A stretch of 23,894 nt of DNA from CAZOWW01 sp964583765 (GTDB taxonomy: Bacteria > Actinomycetota > Actinomycetes > Actinomycetales > Kineosporiaceae). This document shows, piece by piece, positions 14,991 to 22,556 of the stretch. Each line of letters starts with the position of its first letter. Position 1 is the stretch's first letter. The stretch lies in NCBI GenBank assembly GCA_964583765.1, contig CAZOWW010000093.1, positions 1 through 23,894 on the forward strand, given 5' to 3'. The notes beneath the pieces were generated by a model. It searched no databases. It saw nothing but the letters and a program-made list of their open reading frames with translations, and was not told where the DNA came from. The position numbers and the translations under genes are program-made.

Positions 14991-16277
14991 ATGCAGGCAA
15001 GGAAGTCCGGGAAGCGGCAGCATCGGCTGGCGGCCATCGCCGTGGCGACGACCGCGGCGACGCTGGGCGCGGGTTCCGCGTTCGCCGCTCTGGCCGCGAC
15101 TCCGCACGCAGCCACCACCGGCACGATCAAGGCGTGTGAGCTGAAGACCACCGGCGTGATGCGCTGGATCGCGGCCACCGCGAGCTGCAAGTCGACCGAG
15201 AACACCCTCACCTGGAACGCGGCCGGGGTCAGGGGCGCCACTGGCGCCACCGGCGCGACCGGCGCTCGTGGCGCGACCGGCGCTGCTGGCGCGACCGGCG
15301 CTCGTGGCGCGACCGGTGCCACGGGTGCGACCGGTGCCACGGGTGCGACCGGTGCCACGGGTGCGACCGGTGCCACGGGTGCCGCCGGCGCGACGATCCT
15401 GTCCGGTACGGGCGCTCCCGACGACTCGGTCGGCGCGGACGGCGACTTCTACCTCGACACGGACGCCTCCACGCTCTACGGCCCGAAGGCCGACGGCACC
15501 TGGGCGGACAGCCCCCTGTCCCTGGTCGGGGCGACGGGTGCCACGGGCGCGACGGGTGCCACGGGCGCTGCGGGTGCGACCGGTGCTGCGGGTGCGACTG
15601 GCGCTGCCGGTGCCACGGGTGCCGCGGGCGCCACGGGTGCGACCGGTGCTGCGGGTGCGACTGGCGCTGCCGGTGCCACGGGTGCCGCGGGCGCCACGGG
15701 TGCGACCGGCCCGACGGGTGCGACTGGCGCTGCCGGTGCCACGGGTGCCGCGGGCGCCGCGGGTGCGACCGGCCCGACCGGTCCGACCGGTGCCGCGGGC
15801 GCCACGGGCGCGACCGGCCCGACCGGTGCCACGGGTGCCGCGGGTGCCACGGGTGCCGCGGGTGCCACCGGAGCTGCGGGTGCGACCGGAGCTGCGGGTG
15901 CGACCGGCGCCACGGGTGCCACGGGTGCCACCGGTGCCGACGGCGCCGACGGTGCGACGGGTGCCACGGGTCCGACCGGCGACACCGGCCCTGCGGGCCC
16001 CGCCGGCCCGACGGGTGCGGCCGGCCTGTCCGGTCTCACCGGGGCAGTGGGCAACGCGACGGTCATCGCGGTCGGCGACACGACCGCCACCGCGGTCTGC
16101 GCCGAGGGCCAGAGCGTCATCAGTGGTGGCTTCACGCTGAGCAATGGTTACGACCCGACAGACGTCTTCGTCGTCGCCAACGCCCCGACGGCCAGCGACA
16201 CCTGGACCGTCACGGTGAACAGCGCGGCCGGCGGCGGCAAGGTCACGGTCACGGCCATCTGCGCCAACGCCTCCTGA
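14991..16277 (+). CDS. Secreted collagen-like repeat protein 1
   Basis: A 428-residue exported protein. A signal peptide (KSGKRQHR, then Ala-rich, cleavage near 32-40) is followed by a small two-Cys domain (about 43-76, GTIKACELKTTGVMRWI... SCKSTEN.LTWN). Gly-X-Y repeats run at 82-130 and about 177-352, mostly GAT, GAA and GPT. They are interrupted by one GATILSGTGAPDDS-type module (130-176, with DGDFYLDTD and LYGPKADG.W) seen in many bacterial collagen-like proteins. A C-terminal beta-rich domain (355-428, two Cys, VISGGFTLSNG) ends the protein. There is no LPXTG or C-terminal anchor, so it is probably secreted or held non-covalently at the surface. Thr in the Y position suggests a triple helix without hydroxyproline. 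ATG 14991 has AAGGG 8 bp upstream. It is a paralogue of the next gene; structural or adhesive role is inferred. Confidence 0.9.
   Translation: MQARKSGKRQHRLAAIAVATTAATLGAGSAFAALAATPHAATTGTIKACELKTTGVMRWIAATASCKSTENTLTWNAAGVRGATGATGATGARGATGAAGATGARGATGATGATGATGATGATGATGATGAAGATILSGTGAPDDSVGADGDFYLDTDASTLYGPKADGTWADSPLSLVGATGATGATGATGAAGATGAAGATGAAGATGAAGATGATGAAGATGAAGATGAAGATGATGPTGATGAAGATGAAGAAGATGPTGPTGAAGATGATGPTGATGAAGATGAAGATGAAGATGAAGATGATGATGATGADGADGATGATGPTGDTGPAGPAGPTGAAGLSGLTGAVGNATVIAVGDTTATAVCAEGQSVISGGFTLSNGYDPTDVFVVANAPTASDTWTVTVNSAAGGGKVTVTAICANAS
15591..15779 (+). repeat. 63-bp tandem repeat within the collagen-like region
   Basis: Three nearly identical 63-bp units (15591-15653, 15654-15716, 15717-15779) encode 21 residues, or seven Gly-X-Y triplets, each. 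Smaller 9- and 18-bp periods occur in the rest of the collagen region. The unit is a multiple of 9, so copy-number change would keep both reading frame and triplet register. Confidence 0.9.
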
Positions 16278-16284
16278 TCACCAC

Positions 16285-16319
16285 GGGTGCCCGGTGCGGT
16301 GAGGCCGCACCGGGCACCC
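16285..16319 (+). terminator. Hairpin terminator 1 after collagen-like gene 1
   Basis: A perfect 15-bp stem (16285-16299 with 16305-16319) with a 5-nt loop starts 8 bp after the stop codon. Confidence 0.9.
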
Positions 16320-16334
16320 ACCGCTTCGAACAGT

Positions 16335-16365
16335 GAGAGGCCCGGCCGGACTGGCCGGGCCTCTC
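16335..16365 (+). terminator. Hairpin terminator 2 after collagen-like gene 1
   Basis: A perfect 13-bp stem (16335-16347 with 16353-16365) with a 5-nt loop lies 16 bp after the first hairpin. Tandem terminators should insulate the second collagen-like gene, which then depends on its own promoter. Confidence 0.88.
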
Positions 16366-16555
16366 CCACGTCTGCCCGGGCGGGCGAATCGCACCCACCA
16401 GCAGTCGTCATCAGTGTTCTGGGCAGGGTCCGGACCCCGGCGCCGTCGTGGGCCAGATGTGTCTGCCCGATGACGGTGCGAACGGGATCGCCCGAACGGG
16501 TGGGGCCGGGGTCAGGCCGAACGGGTGAACGCATAGCTCGATTCGCGACCGAGGG

Positions 16556-16584
16556 TCAAGTCCGGGCATGCGAATGGCCGATCA
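16556..16584 (+). promoter_or_regulatory. Candidate sigma-28 (FliA)-like promoter of collagen-like gene 2
   Basis: The same TCAAGTCC / GCCGATCA pair with a 13-nt spacer as upstream of gene 1, in an unbroken conserved block (16535-16585). Confidence 0.4.
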
Positions 16585-16615
16585 CGGCGGCGACGTCCTG
16601 AACCGGCGCGGCGGT

Positions 16616-16741
16616 TTCTGGTCCCCGTTCGGCGACACCGTTCTGGTCTCCGCTCGGTGAGGCCGTCCGCCGGTGTGGAGGTCGGGTTCCGTCGGTGACG
16701 GCGGGCACCTCGGTGAACGGGATCTCCGGGAGAGCCCGGAG
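16616..16741 (+). promoter_or_regulatory. Structured leader of collagen-like gene 2
   Basis: It retains the paired 25-bp direct repeats (16616-16640, 16641-16665) and the CTCCGGG-AGAG-CCCGGAG hairpin (16724-16741) next to the ribosome-binding site. The second repeat is more diverged here (GGTGAGGCCG in place of GGTGACACCG). Confidence 0.45.
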
Positions 16742-16755
16742 GAAGGGACATCACC

Positions 16756-17769
16756 ATGCAGGCAAGGAAGTCCGGGAAGCGGCAGCACCGGATGGCGGCC
16801 ATCGCCGTGGCGACGACCGCGGCGACGTTAGGCGCAGGCTCGGCATTTGCCGCCCTGGCCGTGGCTCCGCACTCGGCCACCACCGGCACGATCAAGGCGT
16901 GTGAACTGAAGACCACCGGCGTGATGCGCTGGATCGCGACCAGCTCGAGCTGCAAGTCCACCGAGAACATCCTCACCTGGAACACCACCGGCCCCACGGG
17001 TGCCCGGGGTGCGACCGGAGCCACGGGTGCTCGGGGAGCCACGGGTCCCCGGGGTGCGACCGGTGCGGATGGTGCGGATGGTGCGGCCGGTGCGACGATC
17101 CTGTCCGGCTCCGGCGCTCCGGATGATGCGAACGGGTCCGACGGCGACTTCTACCTGGACACCGACACGGTCCAGCTGTACGGGCCGAAGGCGGACGGCG
17201 CCTGGGGAGAGACCTCCGTGGTGCTGCAGGGTCCTGCGGGTGACCAGGGGCCTGCGGGTGACCCGGGTCCGACGGGTGACCAGGGGCCTGCGGGTGACCA
17301 GGGGCCTGCGGGTGACCAGGGACCCACGGGCGACACCGGCGCGAACGGTGCGACGATCCTGTCCGGTACGGACGCGCCCGATGAACTGGTGGGTTCGGAC
17401 GGCGACCTCTACCTCGACACGGCCACCTCCGCGTTGTACGGCCCGAGAGAGGGCGGTGCCTGGGGCGATCCGCTGTCGCTGCAGGGCGCCACCGGTGCCA
17501 CGGGTGCGGACGGCGTCTCGGGGTACGCGCAGGCGGCTGACGGCGCCCCGACGGCCATCGGCAGTGGGGATCCGACGACCGTGACGGCGACCTGCGATGA
17601 CGGCCTCGATGTCATCAGCGGCGGGTATGCCGTGAGTGGCGCCCCGGATGATCTCACCGTCCTGGCGAACGGGCCGTCGTCATCCACGGAGTGGACGGTC
17701 ACGGTGTTGTCCTCCGCCCCCAACGGCAGCACGATCACGGTGAGCGCGGTCTGCGCGAAGACCTCCTGA
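16756..17769 (+). CDS. Secreted collagen-like repeat protein 2
   Basis: A 337-residue paralogue of the preceding protein, with an almost identical signal peptide and two-Cys N-terminal domain (to residue 76). Its architecture differs: Gly-X-Y at about 79-114, a GATILSGSGAPDD module (113-157), a second Gly-X-Y block (159-199) rich in GDQGPA and GPT triplets, a second module (198-244), a short GATGATGADG segment and a C-terminal domain (about 257-337; Cys280 and Cys333, VISGGYAVSG). The middle block uses Asp, Gln and Pro rather than the Ala/Thr of protein 1, so the two triple helices would differ in charge and stability. ATG 16756 has AAGGG 8 bp upstream. It has its own duplicated promoter region and follows two terminators. 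A surface or matrix function is inference. Confidence 0.9.
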   Translation: MQARKSGKRQHRMAAIAVATTAATLGAGSAFAALAVAPHSATTGTIKACELKTTGVMRWIATSSSCKSTENILTWNTTGPTGARGATGATGARGATGPRGATGADGADGAAGATILSGSGAPDDANGSDGDFYLDTDTVQLYGPKADGAWGETSVVLQGPAGDQGPAGDPGPTGDQGPAGDQGPAGDQGPTGDTGANGATILSGTDAPDELVGSDGDLYLDTATSALYGPREGGAWGDPLSLQGATGATGADGVSGYAQAADGAPTAIGSGDPTTVTATCDDGLDVISGGYAVSGAPDDLTVLANGPSSSTEWTVTVLSSAPNGSTITVSAVCAKTS

Positions 17770-17947
17770 TCACCGGGGATCCCCCGGGCAGCCCTGCGCG
17801 CCGGGCACCCACCGCTCGGCGGGAGTCGGGTCGAGGTCCGGTCGGGTGTCCGGTCGGGTCTCCCGAAACCCCGCAGCCCCGAGGCGCGGGTCGCCGCCTC
17901 GAAGGCCTCCTGGGACGAGGGCCCAGGAATGCTTCCACCGTGGTGAG

Positions 17948-18014
17948 GGAGGTCCGGAACCGTGGCGTGTGCAGGCGGAACCGTGGCGCAGGAGGTCCGG
18001 AACCGTGGTGTGTG
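17948..18014. repeat. Imperfect direct repeats containing GGTCCGGAACCGTGG
   Basis: GGAGGTCCGGAACCGTGG(C/T)GTGTG occurs at 17948-17971 and 17991-18014 (43-bp period). A shorter GGAACCGTGGCG lies between them at about 17977-17988. Function unknown. Confidence 0.75.
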
Positions 18015-18061
18015 AGGGCCGGAGGACGGTGGTCCGGGGGAGGTCGGACTCCGAGATGGTC

Positions 18062-18100
18062 GTCCGGGCGGGCGGGCCTCGGGGTTCCGCCCGCCCGGAC
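18062..18100. terminator. Bidirectional hairpin terminator, collagen-like gene 2 / MCP-PilZ gene
   Basis: A 14-bp stem (18062-18075 with 18087-18100) with an 11-nt loop lies between the convergent genes. It is about 290 bp past the collagen-like stop and 190 bp past the MCP stop, so both 3' untranslated regions would be long. Confidence 0.75.
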
Positions 18101-18293
18101 CGCTCGGCGGCGAGTCGTTCCCGAGGGGTGTGCCGACCGGAGTGGCCGGTGCCCGCGGGGCCGGAATCGCGAGGGACTGTCCGTGAGGTTGTTCCATCGG
18201 CAGGCGTGCCCTCGGCCCTGAAGCGGCGATCGGGTGCGACCTTCTGGGCGATCGAGTGAATCCTGCCACCTGCCGTCACCAGGCGACCGGTCC

Positions 18294-19589
18294 CTACGCG
18301 GGGACCACCGTTCGGCCGCTCTCCGCGTAGGACTCCGCCTCGCGCAACAGTTGGGTGACCCGGCGGGTGATGGCTGCCCGACTCCGGGCATCGAGGTCGA
18401 CGAAGCCCAGGCCCAGGTGGTCCTTGTCCTTGACCGACTTGCGCCACGAGACCTGGGCCGAGAGCGGGTACGGCTCCTCGCCGTCGTTGCACAGTGCCAC
18501 CGCGACGCGGTCCCCCACCTTGAGGGCTCCTGCGGCGTCCAGGACGCACTGAGCTCCGCCCTCGCTGAGGTCGAGCAGGTCCGCAGTGAGCGTCCCGGCG
18601 GCCACCTGGAGCTGCACCGTACCCCCGGCGTAGATCCGGGGGTGCTGGCGACGATCCACGTCGTGGGCGAGCAGGACGAGCAGTTCCATCTGGGAGATGG
18701 CCTCGTGGATGCTCGTGTCCAGCTCGCCGACCGTCTCGCGTTGATGGGCGACGAGTACCCGGGCCTCGTCCACCGAGGAGTCGATCCGGGAGACCCCCTG
18801 GATGATCTCGGTGATGACCGCGGCGATCTCGGCGGCCTCGCGCTGGAGCGCCTCGATCGTCGTGGTGATCTCTCCGGTCGATCGTGCGGTGGTCATCGCC
18901 AGGTTCTTCACCTCGTGGGCGACCACGCCGAAACCCCGGCCCGCGTCCCCGGCCCGGGCCGCCTCGATGGTCGCGTTGAGGGAGAGCAGGTTGGTCTGCT
19001 CGGCCACCGTCGCGATGAGCCCGGCGATCCCGTCGACCTTGTGCAGGCTCTCCTTGAGCGCCCCCAGCACCGTGTCCGCCCGGTGGGTGCCGCTGACCAC
19101 AGCGCCGGTGACATCTCCCACGGACTGCACACTCGTGTCGATGGTCGATCCGACATCCAGCACCGCGTCCGCCTGCTGCACGACCTGGCGGAGAACCTCG
19201 GTGACCATCGCGGTCGTCTCGTCGAGCACGGCCTGGGACTGCCGGCGCATGTACCGCTCGCTGAGGTACTGGTGCAGGTAGGTCTCGGCCCGGGGTCCGG
19301 GGACATCGCCGGGATATGACTCGGCTCGCGGTCGTCCGGCGGCCTCTTCCGACCGTTCGGTGAGCAGCGCGTCCATGGCCAGGGCCAGCATCTCGATGTC
19401 GTCCGCGGGCGATGTGCTGCTGGGACCGTCGGTGAGTCGTTCGCGCCGACCGGTACGGACGTCCTCGACGGCGTCCCGGAGCATTTCCAGGCCCCGGCGC
19501 ATGCGCCGGGGGCCGGTCCGGAGGAGGGCGACGCCGAGTGCGGCGCACCCGAGCCAACCGAGCCAGCCGAGGCAGGCGAGCAGGCTCAC
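18294..19589 (-). CDS. Methyl-accepting chemotaxis protein with C-terminal PilZ domain
   Basis: A 431-residue receptor with a single N-terminal transmembrane helix (about 2-23), a HAMP-like segment (24-78, ending DDIEMLALAMDALL), a coiled-coil MCP signalling domain (about 105-310) and a C-terminal PilZ domain (313-415). The hairpin tip is EQTNLLSLNATIEAARAGD and its continuation to VVAHEVKNLA (197-231), which contacts CheA/CheW. PilZ carries RQHPR (R314, R318) and DLSEGG (D340, S342, G345), the c-di-GMP-binding RxxxR and (D/N)xSxxG motifs. There is no periplasmic ligand domain, so c-di-GMP may be the input. GTG 19589 is preferred because the membrane helix starts there. Open frame continues upstream to TTG 19724 with GAAGG 7 bp before it, but that stretch has poor codon bias and contains a promoter-like element. 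Confidence 0.9.
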   Translation of the reverse strand: MSLLACLGWLGWLGCAALGVALLRTGPRRMRRGLEMLRDAVEDVRTGRRERLTDGPSSTSPADDIEMLALAMDALLTERSEEAAGRPRAESYPGDVPGPRAETYLHQYLSERYMRRQSQAVLDETTAMVTEVLRQVVQQADAVLDVGSTIDTSVQSVGDVTGAVVSGTHRADTVLGALKESLHKVDGIAGLIATVAEQTNLLSLNATIEAARAGDAGRGFGVVAHEVKNLAMTTARSTGEITTTIEALQREAAEIAAVITEIIQGVSRIDSSVDEARVLVAHQRETVGELDTSIHEAISQMELLVLLAHDVDRRQHPRIYAGGTVQLQVAAGTLTADLLDLSEGGAQCVLDAAGALKVGDRVAVALCNDGEEPYPLSAQVSWRKSVKDKDHLGLGFVDLDARSRAAITRRVTQLLREAESYAESGRTVVPA

Positions 19590-19703
19590 CGCGTCACCGG
19601 CCGGAGTCCTCGGCCGGCGGTGGGGCCGATCGTTGTTCGTCGGGTGCAGGAACCGACTGACATCACGCGCTCGGCTGTACCTCGAGTCGTCCTCACCCAT
19701 GGG

Positions 19704-19730
19704 TGATCGGTGCACCTGACGCAAGCTTGA
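19704..19730 (-). promoter_or_regulatory. Candidate sigma-28 (FliA) promoter of the MCP-PilZ gene
   Basis: Read on the minus strand: TCAAGCTT (19730-19723), an 11-nt spacer, ACCGATCA (19711-19704). The sigma-28 consensus TAAAGTTT-N11-GCCGATAA is matched in 12 of 16 positions with the exact spacer. Transcription would begin near 19696, giving a leader of about 107 nt to GTG 19589 and excluding the upstream ATG 19700 and TTG 19724. Flagellar sigma control of an MCP gene is typical. Confidence 0.6.
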
Positions 19731-19869
19731 GCCTTCGGGGCCGTTCTTCCGAGTCCGTCCACGGGGCGTTGACCTGGACGGTTGCCCGACCGGACGGCCT
19801 GCTCGCCCGCCGGGGCGGATCCACGCCGGGGCGGGTGTGTCAGCCGCCGGGCACCGGGAGAATGCGCGG

Positions 19870-22509
19870 ATGGCGCTCGACCCGGGGTGGACCCCCGAAC
19901 GGGAACAGTCCGTGCTCCACCTGATCTACGCGCTGCTGGTCCGCCGGGGCGGGACATGGCCCAGCTTCGCCCAGGTGCGGGGGCACCTGGAGCGGGGTCT
20001 GCGGGTCTCCGACCCGGGCGCCGTCCTGGCCGGGCTCGGGGCCGACCTCCTCGGAACACCTCGGTCGGGAGCCGGAACGGGATTCGAGGCGGGAGCCGGA
20101 TCCGGGGCAGGGACGGGACCCGGGGTGGGATACGCCGACGAGGACCCGGTCCGCCTCTCGCTGAGGGGCGTGGACCGGTGCGAGGGCGGACGGGCGGACC
20201 TGGAACTCCTCGTCGGCTTCCTGCACTGGGCGGGTGGGCGATGCGCGGCCGCACTCGCCGCCCCGTCGGGGACGGCACCGGATCGGCTCGTGCTCGCGGG
20301 GGTCGACTTCGCCCGGATGCGGAGCGCGGAGCAGGCCTGTTCCCAGGGGCAGGCCAGTCCTGCGGGACAGGCTCACGGAGAGGGCGAGGAGGACGTCGAG
20401 CCGGAACTCCGGGGAGCGCTCGTGCGGCTACGGGCGCTCGCCGGGCTGCTGGACGGTCCGTGGGTGGCCGAGCAGCAGGATCCCGGGCGTCCGTGGCGGT
20501 GGCAGCTCGTCGTGGACCCACGCCGGGTGGGGGACCGGGCGGAACTCGCCGTCGCCGATGTGCCGCAGCTCCTCGACCTGGTCGAGCCGATCCGGGTCCC
20601 ACCCAAGGACCCGCAGACACCGGAGCCAGGGAGGTCCGTCCCCGCCGCAGGTCCCGTCCCGGTCGGTGTGGTTGCCCCCGTTCCGGCGGGTGCGGCTGCC
20701 CCTGGGGTGGCCGCGGATCCGGACCCGGACCCGGCTGCGGACATCGCAGCAGGTGCGGCGGCGAAGGGTGAGCAGGATCCCGGATGGACTCTGCTGCGTC
20801 CGGAGCTGGCCGATCGCTGCGGCGCGCTGGTGCACGCCGGGCGCCACGACGAGGCGGTGGGCGAGGCCTGCCGGTTCCTGGAGTCGGTGGTGCGTACCCG
20901 GACCGGACGGGCCGGCAGCGGCGACCTGCTCTTCCGCGCGGCGTTCGGGAACGGCCCCATGTCCGAGGGCGACTCCGGGCACGGGAACGGTCGCGCGGGG
21001 GCCGTGTCGACGGCCTCCGGCGGGTCGGACAGGCCCCTGGACGTCGCGGGGTGCCCCCAGGCCGCCCACCGGACCCAGGCCCTGTGCGCGGGGGCAGTGG
21101 CCCTGTTCGACCCGGAGCGTTGGGCCGAGGGGAGTGCCCCGGTGCCGTGCCGTGACCGGACGGACTGCCTGCGTCGGCTGGTGCTCGTCAGTTCGTTGCT
21201 CGATCTGCTGGACCGGGACCGGCACCGGGCGCCCGCGGTGGTCGGTCACGACCCGGAGGGAGACGTGCTGCGCCTGCGGGTGCTGCGCGCGGGCGTGGAC
21301 CCGCAGGTGCTCGTCGACGGGCAGGAGGTCGGCGTGCTGAGCCGCTCCGGGGAGGCCGCCGGCGCGGAGGAGATCCTGTGCGTGGACATCGCGAGCCTGT
21401 CCCCGGGCGACCACGAGGTGCTGGTGCTCGACGGCCCCCGCCAGGGGGAGCCCGTGACGGTGCGCGTGGAGGCCTCGGCCGGTCCTGACCGTACGAGCAG
21501 GGTCCACCTGGCGCCGGAGTGCCTGCTCCTGCGCGAGGGCGACCGGGTGCCCCTGCAGGCCCTGGCCCGGCGGCTGGACGGGGGCGGTGCCCGGACCGAG
21601 CCGATTCTCGATCCGGACGTCCGCTCCGCGGATCCGTCCGTGGCTGTGGTCGCGGAGGGAACGGTGGCCGCGACCGGATCCGGCCGAACGACATTGGTAC
21701 TGCGCCACGGTGGTCTGTTCGCCGAGGCCGTGGTCGAGGTCGCGGCTCATCCGCGGGGTACGGTCACCGACTGGCTGACCGGGTTGCCGCCGGTCACCGG
21801 GCTGGTGAACACGCCCGGCGGTCTGGTGCTCTGCACCGGACAACCCCTGGTGACCCGGGTGGACGGGCAGGGCCGGGTCGGCGTCCTCGCTCGCCTGCCT
21901 CGCGCGCTGTGGGAGGGGGACGCCGGAGCACAGCGGCTCGCCGCCTCCCCGACCGGGGACCTGGCCGTACGTCGGGAACGGCAGCCCGGGATCCTCGTCC
22001 TGCATGCGGGGGGCCGGTACCGATCAAGCCACTGGGTGCCCATCTCCGGGGCCCTGGCGGAGCCCTGCGCGCTGGCCTGGAGCGGCAGCACCCTCGTATC
22101 GGTTCTGCCGTCCGGGGCGGTCTGGTGCCTGCGTGAGGACGGCAGGCCGGGTCAGGTGGGGCGGGTGTCCGGCGTGCCCCTGGACGTGACCGCGGACGCG
22201 CAGGACATCTGGGTTCTCACCGGCGCTCCGGTGCCCGGTCTGTGGCGTCTGCCGGTCCTGGGCGGCCGGGACCCGGTGAATCTCCGCCCGGCGCGGGACG
22301 GGGACGGTGCGGGCACCCTCGTCCACCACGCCGGTGCGCATCTGCTGGGGGATGCGGCAGGTGGCCGGGTGCTGCGGCGGGACGACGCGGGACAGGAGAC
22401 CGTCGTGGCCTCGGGACTGCAGGGACCCGGATGCCTGGCGGTGGCCGGCGACGGGGCGGTCCACGTCGCCGAGCCGGGCCGTGGCGCCGTCCTGCGGATC
22501 CTGCCGTGA
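19870..22509 (+). CDS. Large mosaic protein: winged-helix-like, Ymh-like, Ig-like and beta-propeller regions
   Basis: An 879-residue protein with no signal peptide or membrane helix, hence probably cytoplasmic. Residues 1-130 look helical (QSVLHLIYALLVRRGGTWPSFAQVRGHLERGL), like an uncharacterised winged-helix-type N-domain. A Gly/Ala/Pro-rich linker spans about 240-304. Residues 305-450 (LVHAGRHDEAVGEACRFLE... GDLLFRAAFG... LLVSSLLDLLDRD-type pattern) resemble the Ymh/TIGR02391 family, but its RNP.AH core is replaced by FDPERWAEG. Residues 463-540 form a beta domain (DPQVLVDGQEVG), 560-625 a group-2 bacterial Ig-like fold (SADPSVAVVAEGTVAATGSG), and 626-879 a six-bladed-propeller-like region. 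ATG 19870 has GGGAG 9 bp upstream; GTG 19837 is possible. It is divergent from the MCP gene and 40 bp before the endonuclease V family gene. Function unknown. Confidence 0.8.
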   Translation: MALDPGWTPEREQSVLHLIYALLVRRGGTWPSFAQVRGHLERGLRVSDPGAVLAGLGADLLGTPRSGAGTGFEAGAGSGAGTGPGVGYADEDPVRLSLRGVDRCEGGRADLELLVGFLHWAGGRCAAALAAPSGTAPDRLVLAGVDFARMRSAEQACSQGQASPAGQAHGEGEEDVEPELRGALVRLRALAGLLDGPWVAEQQDPGRPWRWQLVVDPRRVGDRAELAVADVPQLLDLVEPIRVPPKDPQTPEPGRSVPAAGPVPVGVVAPVPAGAAAPGVAADPDPDPAADIAAGAAAKGEQDPGWTLLRPELADRCGALVHAGRHDEAVGEACRFLESVVRTRTGRAGSGDLLFRAAFGNGPMSEGDSGHGNGRAGAVSTASGGSDRPLDVAGCPQAAHRTQALCAGAVALFDPERWAEGSAPVPCRDRTDCLRRLVLVSSLLDLLDRDRHRAPAVVGHDPEGDVLRLRVLRAGVDPQVLVDGQEVGVLSRSGEAAGAEEILCVDIASLSPGDHEVLVLDGPRQGEPVTVRVEASAGPDRTSRVHLAPECLLLREGDRVPLQALARRLDGGGARTEPILDPDVRSADPSVAVVAEGTVAATGSGRTTLVLRHGGLFAEAVVEVAAHPRGTVTDWLTGLPPVTGLVNTPGGLVLCTGQPLVTRVDGQGRVGVLARLPRALWEGDAGAQRLAASPTGDLAVRRERQPGILVLHAGGRYRSSHWVPISGALAEPCALAWSGSTLVSVLPSGAVWCLREDGRPGQVGRVSGVPLDVTADAQDIWVLTGAPVPGLWRLPVLGGRDPVNLRPARDGDGAGTLVHHAGAHLLGDAAGGRVLRRDDAGQETVVASGLQGPGCLAVAGDGAVHVAEPGRGAVLRILP

Positions 22510-22556
22510 GCCTCGGGTGGGTCGGACCGTGAGCGGGTGGGGTCGGACCGTGAGCG
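22507..22556 (+). repeat. Start-codon-containing tandem repeat between the mosaic and endonuclease V genes
   Basis: CCGTGAGC followed by a GGGTGGG-TCGGA element occurs twice, and CCGTGAGCGG a third time, with GTGs at 22506, 22529 and 22550 (21-23 bp period). Two of these GTG codons are in frame with the endonuclease V reading frame. Confidence 0.8.

Larger units (their letters stand above)
14706..15218 (+). repeat. 513-bp duplication, copy 1 (promoter, leader, N-terminus of collagen-like gene 1)
   Basis: This segment aligns with 16471-16983 at a constant offset of 1765 bp and with no net insertion or deletion. It covers about 285 bp of upstream DNA and the first 76 codons. Similarity stops abruptly at both ends. 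Non-coding and coding parts are both strongly conserved, which indicates a fairly recent duplication or selection on the leader. Confidence 0.92.
16471..16983 (+). repeat. 513-bp duplication, copy 2 (promoter, leader, N-terminus of collagen-like gene 2)
   Basis: Second copy of 14706-15218 at a constant offset of 1765 bp. After this point the two genes diverge in collagen triplets and module number. Confidence 0.92.
17770..18293. other. Convergent intergenic region, collagen-like gene 2 / MCP-PilZ gene
   Basis: 524 bp without a credible gene. It holds a short imperfect direct repeat (17948-18014) and one strong hairpin (18062-18100). Open frames on both strands are Arg/Pro/Gly-rich with no recognisable domain. 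Confidence 0.5.

Noticed and set aside
15476..16144. Minus-strand open frame rich in APVAPVAP repeats
   Set aside because: It is the antisense reading of the Gly-X-Y codons; there is no independent start signal or ribosome-binding site.
17767..17788. CCGGGG-AT-CCCCCGG as a terminator directly after collagen-like gene 2
   Set aside because: The arms are short and self-complementary, leaving almost no loop. The 14-bp hairpin at 18062-18100 is a better candidate.
17770..19557. 595-codon minus-strand open frame overlapping the MCP-PilZ gene
   Set aside because: It is an out-of-frame shadow with His/Arg/Gly-rich composition. The MCP frame carries the canonical signalling and PilZ motifs.
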